Positions 44,340-51,424 of a stretch of DNA of 64,000 bases are shown here, piece by piece. The stretch comes from Chitinophagales bacterium (GTDB taxonomy: Bacteria > Bacteroidota > Bacteroidia > Chitinophagales > Saprospiraceae): positions 248,001-312,000 of the forward strand of contig JAAFJY010000002.1 in NCBI GenBank assembly GCA_013299105.1, given 5' to 3'. How positions within the stretch are numbered: position 1 is the stretch's first letter; each line of letters opens with the position of its first letter. The notes beneath the pieces were generated by a model. That model was not told where the DNA came from, did no database searches, and saw nothing but the letters and a program-made list of their open reading frames with translations. The translations under genes and the position numbers were made by a program.

Positions 44340-45149
44340 ATGAAAACACGCTACACCGCCATTGTCATACTGCTGTTTGGGTCTGTCAGCTTGCTTCAGG
44401 CACAACAATCATTGAACTTGGGCCAAAACAACTACCAAACACGCAAAGGGGTCATTTTTAGCAAAGAAAGTTCATTCAATATCAAACCCCACACCAATGG
44501 GATCGCCTTGGGTTTACAGTTTGGTAAAATTCAGTCCTACAACCGTACCACTTATTGGGGTTTGGAATTGGGGGAACTGCGCCACATCAAGGAAACCCGT
44601 CAAAACAAACAAAGCTTGATTGCATCAGTTGATGCTTCTTTCCGGGGCTTTGTGTTTGGCAAGCAGAACAATTTTTTTGTCATGCGGGGCAATTTTGGCC
44701 AAAAAATATACCTCTCCGAAAAAGCTCGCCGCAAAGGGCTGGCGCTGGGGCTTGACTATTCAGCAGGGCCAAGTTTGGGTTTGTTAAAGCCCTATTACCT
44801 TATTCTCCGCTACGTGCCAGAAGATTTCGTGCGGAATTACCGCAGCGAAAAGTACAGTGCTGAAAATGCCGATCGTTTTTTGGACATCAACAGCATCTTT
44901 GGTGCGGATGGTTTTTCAAAAGGATTGGGTGAAATCAAAATGACCCCTGGATTACACGCCAAAGCTTCTTTGCATTTCGACTGGGGGGCCTACGATGAAT
45001 TTGTAAAAGCCTTTGAAGTAGGCATCATGGGTGATTTTTATTTCAAAGAAGTACCCATCATGGTCGAATCTCCCAGCATTCCCGCAGTACGAAATCAGGC
45101 ACTTTTCCTCAACTTGTTTTTGATGGTACAATTGGGTAAGCGCTCATGA
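44340..45149 (+). CDS. Exported protein, predicted outer-membrane beta-barrel, function unknown
   Basis: 269 aa with a cleavable signal (TAIVILLFGSVSLLQAQQ). Alternating hydrophobic strands and aromatic girdles (NGIALGLQFGKIQSYNRTTYWGLELGEL, SLHFDWGAYDEFVKAFEVGIMGDFYF) and the ending LFLNLFLMVQLGKRS suggest a small outer-membrane barrel. I recognise no named family. It precedes lipA by 156 bp on the same strand. Confidence 0.7.
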   Translation: MKTRYTAIVILLFGSVSLLQAQQSLNLGQNNYQTRKGVIFSKESSFNIKPHTNGIALGLQFGKIQSYNRTTYWGLELGELRHIKETRQNKQSLIASVDASFRGFVFGKQNNFFVMRGNFGQKIYLSEKARRKGLALGLDYSAGPSLGLLKPYYLILRYVPEDFVRNYRSEKYSAENADRFLDINSIFGADGFSKGLGEIKMTPGLHAKASLHFDWGAYDEFVKAFEVGIMGDFYFKEVPIMVESPSIPAVRNQALFLNLFLMVQLGKRS

Positions 45150-45305
45150 ACAGGGTTTCTCGGTATTGAGCGCGCTTTTAGCCTGAAATTTTATTGAAAA
45201 GCAAACTTTTGGCGGCGCTTTTGTGTAAATTATAGGACCTTTGTTTCTCGAAATTTAAATTGTAGTGTTCCAAACCATCGTGAACATTTACCATACAAGT
45301 AATCC

Positions 45306-46190
45306 ATGCTCGAACTGCCTGTTGTATCCGCTGACGAAAATAAAGAAGCACCCCGCCAACGCAAACCTGATTGGTTGCGGGTTAAATTGCCAATTGGGCC
45401 TAGCTACAAGAAAGTACGCAGCCTGGTTGATGAGTACAAGTTGCACACCATTTGCCAAAGCGGCAACTGCCCCAACATGGGCGAATGCTGGGGAGCAGGC
45501 ACGGCAACCTTTATGATCCTGGGCAACACTTGTACCCGTTCTTGTTCTTTTTGTGCGGTAAAAACGGGGCGCCCCAATGAATATGATACCGACGAACCTC
45601 GTCGGGTAGCCGAAGCCATTTTTCTCATGCAGGTGAAACACGCAGTGATTACCTCGGTCAACCGGGATGAATTGGCCGACCGCGGGGCTGAAATTTGGCA
45701 CCAAACCGTTCGCCTGGTCAAAGAAACCAGCCCCAGTACCACCATCGAAACCCTGATCCCAGATGTTAAAGCCAATTGGGAAGCCCTGGAGCGCATGATC
45801 AGTGCGGGCCAGGAAGTGGTATCACACAACATGGAAACCGTTGAGCGCCTTTACCGCAAAGTGCGCCCGCAAGCCAAATACCAAAGAAGCTTAGAGCAAA
45901 TTAAGCGTACCAAAGCATTTGGTAAACGCACCAAATCGGGCGTAATGGTAGGATTGGGCGAAACCCAGGAGGAGATGTTCAAAATCATGGATGACCTGCG
46001 CGAGCACGATTGTGATGTTTTAACCATCGGCCAATACCTGCAACCCACCAAGATGCACATCGAGGTGGCTGAATTCATTCACCCTGATGTATTTGCCATG
46101 TATCACGAAGAAGGCATGAAACGCGGTTTCGCTTTCGTAGAAAGTGGCCCACTGGTGCGCTCCTCTTACCACGCCGAACGGCATTTATAG
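45306..46190 (+). CDS. lipA: Lipoyl synthase
   Basis: Radical-SAM enzyme that inserts two sulfurs into octanoyl groups on lipoyl domains. 294 aa with both clusters: the auxiliary cluster [12 protein letters not shown] (C-x4-C-x5-C) and the radical-SAM CTRSCSFC (C-x3-C-x2-C), plus the terminal RSSYHAE motif that supplies the serine ligand to the auxiliary cluster. Provides lipoate for 2-oxoacid dehydrogenases and the glycine cleavage system (gcvT lies elsewhere in the window). The next gene begins 12 bp later. Confidence 0.97.
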   Translation: MLELPVVSADENKEAPRQRKPDWLRVKLPIGPSYKKVRSLVDEYKLHTICQSGNCPNMGECWGAGTATFMILGNTCTRSCSFCAVKTGRPNEYDTDEPRRVAEAIFLMQVKHAVITSVNRDELADRGAEIWHQTVRLVKETSPSTTIETLIPDVKANWEALERMISAGQEVVSHNMETVERLYRKVRPQAKYQRSLEQIKRTKAFGKRTKSGVMVGLGETQEEMFKIMDDLREHDCDVLTIGQYLQPTKMHIEVAEFIHPDVFAMYHEEGMKRGFAFVESGPLVRSSYHAERHL

Positions 46191-46202
46191 TACTTGCCTG
46201 TT

Positions 46203-47093
46203 ATGTCCAAACACCTACTTTTTGCCCTGCTTACTTGTTTACAAGTTGGCCTGATGAATGCACAAACACCCACTTGGCCCGATCCTATTTTGCTCTATCC
46301 ACAAGGCGCACCCGATGCAATGGGCGCTGCCGATAAAGATAAGCCGGCCCTGTTCCATTTTCCAGCACCAAAAGACAAAGCCACAGGGGCAGCCGTGATG
46401 ATTTGTCCTGGTGGTGGCTATGTGGTTCACGCCATGGACCATGAAGGAATTCAGATTGCCAAGTGGTACAATGATTTGGGCATCCATGCTTTTGTGCTGC
46501 GTTATCGCCTGGGCAATTGGGACAATCCCTCGTATCGTCACCCCACCATGCTAGAGGATGCCAAACGTGGATTTCGCATCATCCGCGACCGCGCACCAAG
46601 TTTAGGCATCAATCCAAACAAGGTCGGTGTCATGGGATTTTCTGCAGGAGGGCATTTGGCTTCCACCTTGGGGACTCATTTCGACGACGGCCAAGCCAAT
46701 GCCGTCGAAACAGTTGAGCGTCAAAGTAGTTTGCCCAACTTTATGGTGTTGGGCTATCCGGTGATTTCTTTGAAAGAATACGCTCATTCGGGCTCGCGAC
46801 GCTTTTTATTAGGGCCTACGCCAAGCAAGGCTGCTGTGGATTCCTTGTCGAATCACACCCAGGTTTCGGCGCTTACGCCACCTACTTTTTTGTTCCATAC
46901 GGATGAAGACAGTGCGGTACCGCCTGAGAACAGCATATTGTTTTACCTCGCCTGTCGCAAAGCTGGAGTACCCGCCGAGTTGCACATATATGAGAAAGGG
47001 AAACATGGGGTGGGTTTTGCGCCCCAAGATCCTATTTTGAGCACTTGGAAAGATCGTTTGCGGGATTGGTTGAAAGTAAGGGGAATGCTCTGA
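46203..47093 (+). CDS. Exported alpha/beta-hydrolase, acetyl-esterase-like
   Basis: 296 aa with signal peptide (LLFALLTCLQVGLMNAQ) from ATG 46203; the listed start at 46194 is TTG. Oxyanion/HG-like motif ICPGGGYVVHAMDHEG, nucleophile elbow GFSAGGH, acid near LFHTDEDSAVPPENS, and catalytic His in KGKHGVGF. Closest in style to BD-FAE/xylan-acetylesterase-type carbohydrate esterases. It probably deacetylates oligosaccharides in the periplasm; the substrate is not determinable. Likely co-transcribed with lipA through a 12-bp gap, though no functional link is obvious. Confidence 0.88.
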   Translation: MSKHLLFALLTCLQVGLMNAQTPTWPDPILLYPQGAPDAMGAADKDKPALFHFPAPKDKATGAAVMICPGGGYVVHAMDHEGIQIAKWYNDLGIHAFVLRYRLGNWDNPSYRHPTMLEDAKRGFRIIRDRAPSLGINPNKVGVMGFSAGGHLASTLGTHFDDGQANAVETVERQSSLPNFMVLGYPVISLKEYAHSGSRRFLLGPTPSKAAVDSLSNHTQVSALTPPTFLFHTDEDSAVPPENSILFYLACRKAGVPAELHIYEKGKHGVGFAPQDPILSTWKDRLRDWLKVRGML

Positions 47094-47269
47094 GGTTTTA
47101 AACAATAATTTTACAAATTTTAGGCGTAATTTCAGACTAAATTCTTTTCCAAATTGCATTAACCAAGGAAAGTATTCTCCGTTATTAAAGCTAAGAAACT
47201 CCTAACTTGCAGCAATAAACCTCAATTGCACAATTTTGGCGAATTTCGCACTTCGGAAATTTTGTGCGC

Positions 47270-47405
47270 TATAAAAAACTATTTAAAGTTTAAGTAACGC
47301 CAGACGCATAGACTAGAGGAACCCGAAGGGCGTTAAATAACAAATTGGCTAATCTAAGTTTCATACATTATTTGTTCGCCGGCTCGAAAGGTCGGCTTTT
47401 TTTAT
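47270..47405 (+). ncRNA. Candidate small RNA with intrinsic terminator
   Basis: In the 480-bp gap after the esterase gene: a stem TAACGCC (47295-47301) / GGCGTTA (47329-47335), then 40 nt later a terminator GCCGGC-tcgaaag-GTCGGC with TTTTTTT (47378-47403). No plus-strand ORF lies between, and the preceding gene ended 285 nt earlier. No known RNA family was recognised. Confidence 0.35.
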
Positions 47406-47576
47406 GCTTGTTTCCAAGGCGTACCCAGTATAATTATCGTTTTTATAGGCTATTTCGCTGCTTTGACCAAAGAAAAAGTAAAAAAGAAAGTTGCAAACAG
47501 TTAAAAAAATTGATTTTTCAGTTTTGTATAAGCGAGTAGGTTTACCCTCTCGGGTTACAGTTACAGCCGATTTACC

Positions 47577-48020
47577 TTATCGGGTGCGGGTAGAATGCAT
47601 TTGCACCAGCCACCATTTTCCTTTTCGGCGTTCTAGAATCACACTTTCCAACCAACGCACGCTTTGCTGCTTGCCGTCGGGTTGGTGGAAAATACCCGTG
47701 TTCCAATAACTGGCCCAAGCGATGTTTTTCCGAAAATTGAATTGGATGAAGCGGAATTTATTTTCGCGGTTATAAGGTTTAGGATATTTGCTGGTGTAAG
47801 TGCGAATGCTGTCCACATTCCAGACCAGGCCCACATCGTAAAGCTCAAAATCTGGGGTGCAAGTTTTATCCACATACTTCATGTCATGTTGTGAAAAAAC
47901 CTGGAAGAATTCGTCCACGATGGCTCGGACTTGGGTTGAGTCGATGCCGCCGGATTTTTGGGAGTAGCCATGCGTAGCAAAAGTGAAGAAAAGCAGGAGG
48001 GCGCTGATTAGCTTGGTCAT
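47577..48020 (-). CDS. Exported SnoaL/NTF2-like (DUF4440-type) protein
   Basis: 147 aa from ATG 48020, with signal peptide (LISALLLFFTFATHGYSQ). The body has the cone-fold pattern of NTF2-like proteins: IVDEFFQVFSQHDMKYVDKTCTPDFELYDVGLVWNVDSIRTYTSKYP, FRFIQFNFRKNIAWASYWNTGIF, and the closing strand WLESVILERRKGKWWLVQMHST. Such proteins may be small enzymes or binding proteins; the function here is unknown. Confidence 0.78.
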   Translation of the reverse strand: MTKLISALLLFFTFATHGYSQKSGGIDSTQVRAIVDEFFQVFSQHDMKYVDKTCTPDFELYDVGLVWNVDSIRTYTSKYPKPYNRENKFRFIQFNFRKNIAWASYWNTGIFHQPDGKQQSVRWLESVILERRKGKWWLVQMHSTRTR

Positions 48021-48100
48021 TTGGAAAGGATTGTTGGCGATCAAAGGGTGCCCAAATTTAACATAAGTTAGGGCTTGATACAAGGCTTTGTTGCCTAAAT

Positions 48101-48134
48101 AAAAAAGCCCGCTGGATCTTTTACTCCAGCGGGC
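48101..48134 (-). terminator. Terminator of the repeat lipoprotein gene
   Basis: GCCCGCTGGA / TCCAGCGGGC perfect 10-bp stem with an 8-nt loop, followed on the minus strand by TTTTTTATTT. Confidence 0.8.
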
Positions 48135-48188
48135 CTCATCATTTGGATATGTTTGTGGGATTATGCTAATTGTGGAGCTGGTGCAGGA

Positions 48189-49142
48189 TTAATCCTTGCA
48201 CTCCTTACCAGCTCTCAGCAAATCAGCTGGCTTACTGATCGTGGCGGTAGTTTTATTGCTGTAAATGATGTTGAAGGGCAATTTGATGATCGTGACACCG
48301 CGGTCGCGGGGATTGTCTTTTTTGTACTGAGCAGCCAAACGCAGGTATTCCTCATTGTTTTTTACAACGGCAGTTTTGCCATTGGGATACAAGATCGTAT
48401 CCGGGAATACCACCCGGAAGCAAAGTTTATCGTCGAATGGGCCATTGCCATTACCGGGCCCGTTGCCGTTGCCAGGTCCATCAGGGCGACGATTGTTGCC
48501 GCAAGCCTCATGGATTTTTTTCAACGCTTCAGCGCTATTGACTTTTACCACTTTGCCATCGCTATTGGTGATGTTTACCGGGAATACCAACTCCGGGCGA
48601 TTATCCGCGCCTGGGTGTTTGCGTTTCCAGCGCAGCAAGAGTGCGCCCAATTCGCGTGCATTGTTCACCGTTACTACTGCGCTGTCTGGAATTTTTACTT
48701 GAACGGGAAAAACCAGCTCGTAGCAAGGTTTGTGAACCATCGTGTCTGGGCGGCAGCTTTCCAGTAGCTTTAGGAAGTCTTCTGCTTTGGTAATTGTCTT
48801 GGTAGAACCATCAGACAGGGTCACGTTGATTGGGAAAACCAATTTAGGGCGCTTATCAGGATTGCGCTCTTTTTTGAAACCCTCCATAAAGCGGCGATAT
48901 TGGCGCAAAGAATCTAATTTTATGGTGTCGCCATTCGGTTTTACAATCTTCACGGGGAAAACCAGGTCAAAACAGTCGCCACCGGGGCGTGGTCCATTTT
49001 GGGGATCCAGGTTGGTGTACAGCGGATTGCCAAAGGTAAAGTTGCTTTCGCTCAGTACGATGTCTTCTTTTTGACAAGCGTTGAAAGCAAGAACAGCTAG
49101 GAACAAGAATGCGGTTCCGAACTTCGTCAAACGATTGAACAT
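48189..49142 (-). CDS. Lipoprotein with three roughly 75-residue internal repeats, function unknown
   Basis: 317-aa predicted lipoprotein (FLAVLAFNACQKED). Three repeats each begin with Cys and LVFP-type strands and end with Cys: CFDLVFPVKIVKPNGDTIKL...LESC, CYELVFPVQVKIPDSAVVTV...HEAC and CFRVVFPDTILYPNGKTAVV...GKEC. Each is itself two half-repeats of the form LVFPv.i...dGk...v, giving six half-units. A Gly/Asn/Pro linker (GPGNGNGPGNGNGP) separates repeats two and three. The paired cysteines could form disulfides. No known family recognised. It is divergent from the ECF sigma gene at 49330. Confidence 0.75.
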   Translation of the reverse strand: MFNRLTKFGTAFLFLAVLAFNACQKEDIVLSESNFTFGNPLYTNLDPQNGPRPGGDCFDLVFPVKIVKPNGDTIKLDSLRQYRRFMEGFKKERNPDKRPKLVFPINVTLSDGSTKTITKAEDFLKLLESCRPDTMVHKPCYELVFPVQVKIPDSAVVTVNNARELGALLLRWKRKHPGADNRPELVFPVNITNSDGKVVKVNSAEALKKIHEACGNNRRPDGPGNGNGPGNGNGPFDDKLCFRVVFPDTILYPNGKTAVVKNNEEYLRLAAQYKKDNPRDRGVTIIKLPFNIIYSNKTTATISKPADLLRAGKECKD

Positions 49143-49329
49143 AGGATGTTTTTTTTGGATTATGAAATTCATTGTTCGATGCAGTAAGTCTGGTTTTCGT
49201 ATTTTGTACCCATCTTTGCAGCAGATTTTTCTCATAGAAATTTCAAATCTTTTTGTAATGGTTTGATTTACAGAAGGATGGTTGTGGAAAATATTTTTTC
49301 AATAGTAAAGCTGTCGCTACAATAACGCT

Positions 49330-49908
49330 ATGTCAGACATCGAACTTTGGAATGCACTGCGCCAAGGGCAAAAAAATGCCCTTGAATGCATCTATCGGGA
49401 CCACGCCGAAGTATTGCTTCGCTATGGACGCAAGTTTATAGCCGACGGGCAATTGGTCGAAGATTGCATCCAAGATTTGTTTGTTGACCTTTGGAACAAA
49501 CGCGAAGGCTTGGGAGAAAACGACAGCGTGCGCAAGTACTTACTGGTAGCCTTGCGGCGCAGGATTTTTCGGGTGATGGAGCGCGAAGTGAAAAAAGTAG
49601 CCACGGAAGAACCAGAAGAGCGCCATTTTCAAGCCGACTTCAGCATTGATCAGCAATTGATTCAGGAAGAGTTGAGCGCCGAAAAAAGCAACTTGCTACA
49701 AAAAGCCCTGGATAGCCTCAGCGACCGCCAGCGCGAGGTGATTTATCTGAAGTTTTTTGCCGAAATGGACTATCCGGAGATCAGTGAAGTAATGGGACTT
49801 AACTATCAATCGGCCCGTAACCTGGCTTATCGGGCCTTGGAAGCACTGCGCGACGCGATGTTGGTGCTTTTTTTGCAATGGTGGCTAAATTTTTTGCCCA
49901 CCAACTGA
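49330..49908 (+). CDS. ECF-type RNA polymerase sigma factor
   Basis: 192 aa of the Bacteroidota FecI-like sigma-70 group. Region 2: LECIYRDHAEVLLRYGRKF...VEDCIQDLFVDLWNKREGL. Region 4: ALDSLSDRQREVIYLKFFAEMDYPEISEVMGLNYQSARNLAYRALEAL. It is held inactive by a FecR-type protein until a TonB receptor signals; both follow at 50456 and 51425. A small metallopeptidase lipoprotein gene intervenes. Confidence 0.94.
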   Translation: MSDIELWNALRQGQKNALECIYRDHAEVLLRYGRKFIADGQLVEDCIQDLFVDLWNKREGLGENDSVRKYLLVALRRRIFRVMEREVKKVATEEPEERHFQADFSIDQQLIQEELSAEKSNLLQKALDSLSDRQREVIYLKFFAEMDYPEISEVMGLNYQSARNLAYRALEALRDAMLVLFLQWWLNFLPTN

Positions 49909-49960
49909 GTACAAAACACCTTAAAGTAGGCTTAGGTGATAAATCCATGAACCAATACGT

Positions 49961-50416
49961 ATGAAAACGACCCAAATTTTTGCCCTTTGTTTGCTGTTTT
50001 TGAGCCTGGCTGCCTGCAATAAGGAAAATGAAGTCAGTGTAAATGCTGATTTGCAACCTTATTTTGACAGTTTTGCAGCAGAGGCTAAAGCGCGAAACCG
50101 AAGTGTAGAAATGGGTCATGTTTCAGGGGATATAGCGGTTTTGAATGAAAACAATGTGGCAGCGAAATGCCAGAGCTTGGCTTCTGGCCACAAAAATGTA
50201 TTGGTTGATGAAAAATTCTGGAAAACTGCTGATGCGATGGCTCGCGAAATGGTGGTTTTTCATGAATTGGGCCATTGTGCCTTGAGTCGCCCGCATACCG
50301 ATGCGACCAAAGCCGATGGTTCTTGTGAAAGCATGATGCAAAGTGGAACTGGATTGTGTAAAATGATTTATAATTCCAAAACCCGCTCCGCCTATCTGGA
50401 CGAATTGTTTAAATGA
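49961..50416 (+). CDS. Small putative zinc-metallopeptidase lipoprotein
   Basis: 151 aa with a lipoprotein signal (LCLLFLSLAACNKENE). VVFHELGHCALSRPH contains HExxH with a third His seven residues on, close to but not identical with the metzincin spacing. Cysteines at AAKCQSL, GHCALS, GSCESM and TGLCKM could form two disulfides. It lies between the ECF sigma gene and fecR, 52 bp and 39 bp from them, so it may belong to the signalling operon. Proteolytic role in sigma activation is speculative; similar putative metallopeptidases occur as stand-alone genes. Confidence 0.75.
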   Translation: MKTTQIFALCLLFLSLAACNKENEVSVNADLQPYFDSFAAEAKARNRSVEMGHVSGDIAVLNENNVAAKCQSLASGHKNVLVDEKFWKTADAMAREMVVFHELGHCALSRPHTDATKADGSCESMMQSGTGLCKMIYNSKTRSAYLDELFK

Positions 50417-50455
50417 CCGTAAAAACTTAGCCTAAGTTTTTACAAATTACCGCCT

Positions 50456-51415
50456 ATGGAAGATAAACGGCTACAAAAAGCACTTGAGTTCGCTCAAGAC
50501 CCGGCCTTCATCCGCTGGGTGAAATCTGGGGATGAGGCCTTGGGCCGCAACTGGCAGCAGTTGCAGGAACAGGACACTGCTTTGCAGCCCGCTATCGACC
50601 TGGCTCGCAGCATGGTCCTTGGTTTGCAGGTAAGAGAGGAGCCGATTGAACCCAGCCAAGTGGATGCGCTGTGGGCTAAAATTGACGCCCAAACCCCTGC
50701 AAGCCCTGCTAGTGTATTAGTTCGTCGCTTGATTCCCTGGCGCATGGTGGCTGTTGCTGCCAGTGTGGCGATTTTACTGAGCGCTTACTTGTTCAATGTG
50801 CGCAAGGATTTTCAAACTGCGATTGGGGAAAAAGAAGAACTACTCCTGCCCGATGGTTCTGGTGTGGTGTTGAATGCGGCCAGCAACTTGCGTTATTACC
50901 CTTGGCGCTGGTATTTTTTCCGTAAAGTAGAGTTGGTGGGTGAAGGCTTTTTTGAAGTGGAAAAAGGAAGAAAATTTCAAGTCAGCACGAAATTGGGCAC
51001 GGTAGAAGTATTGGGTACCAGTTTCAATGTGCGGGCCCGCAACAAGCACTTCAGCGTGGCCTGTTTAAGCGGAAAAGTGAGGGTAAGTACCTCGAAAAAT
51101 ACCTGTCTGCTGACGCCTGGCCAGTCGACGGGAGCGATTGATGGTACGCCTTTGAGCGAGCCAGCAAACGTTGAAGTCGCCGAAAGTGCAGCCTGGCGTG
51201 AAGGTAAATTTTATTTCCGCGAAGCATCTTTAGGTGAAGTATTTGAAGAGTTGCAGCGCCAGTATGACATCCGCATTCAAACCAGTCCAGCTATTGCGCG
51301 TCGGGTGACCACCACTTATTTTGAAACAAGCAATCTTGATTCTGCCTTGTTCAAGGTATGTTGGCCGATGCGGCTTGAACCTGTTCGCAAAGGCAAAGTG
51401 GTGTTAATTCGCTAA
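50456..51415 (+). CDS. FecR-family anti-sigma factor / signal transducer
   Basis: 319 aa. Cytoplasmic N-terminus of about 90 aa, one membrane helix (RMVAVAASVAILLSAYLF), then the periplasmic FecR domain (LLLPDGSGVVLNAASNLRYYP, LVGEGFFEVEKGRKFQVSTKLGTVEVLGTSFNVRA, CLSGKVRVST) and a C-terminal DUF4974/STN-like domain (REASLGEVFEELQRQYDIRI). It should bind the sigma factor at 49330 and receive the signal from the TonB receptor that starts 10 bp after its stop. Confidence 0.94.
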   Translation: MEDKRLQKALEFAQDPAFIRWVKSGDEALGRNWQQLQEQDTALQPAIDLARSMVLGLQVREEPIEPSQVDALWAKIDAQTPASPASVLVRRLIPWRMVAVAASVAILLSAYLFNVRKDFQTAIGEKEELLLPDGSGVVLNAASNLRYYPWRWYFFRKVELVGEGFFEVEKGRKFQVSTKLGTVEVLGTSFNVRARNKHFSVACLSGKVRVSTSKNTCLLTPGQSTGAIDGTPLSEPANVEVAESAAWREGKFYFREASLGEVFEELQRQYDIRIQTSPAIARRVTTTYFETSNLDSALFKVCWPMRLEPVRKGKVVLIR

Positions 51416-51424
51416 CTTTGTGGC

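Noticed and set aside
47866-47874. Exact DnaA box TTATCCACA in the SnoaL-like gene
   Set aside because: Isolated single match with no others nearby; about two are expected by chance over 64 kb on both strands.
51413-51420. TAACTTTG as promoter of the TonB receptor gene
   Set aside because: Ends only 4 nt before the ATG, so transcription would start past the start codon; it coincides with the fecR stop and is probably fortuitous.
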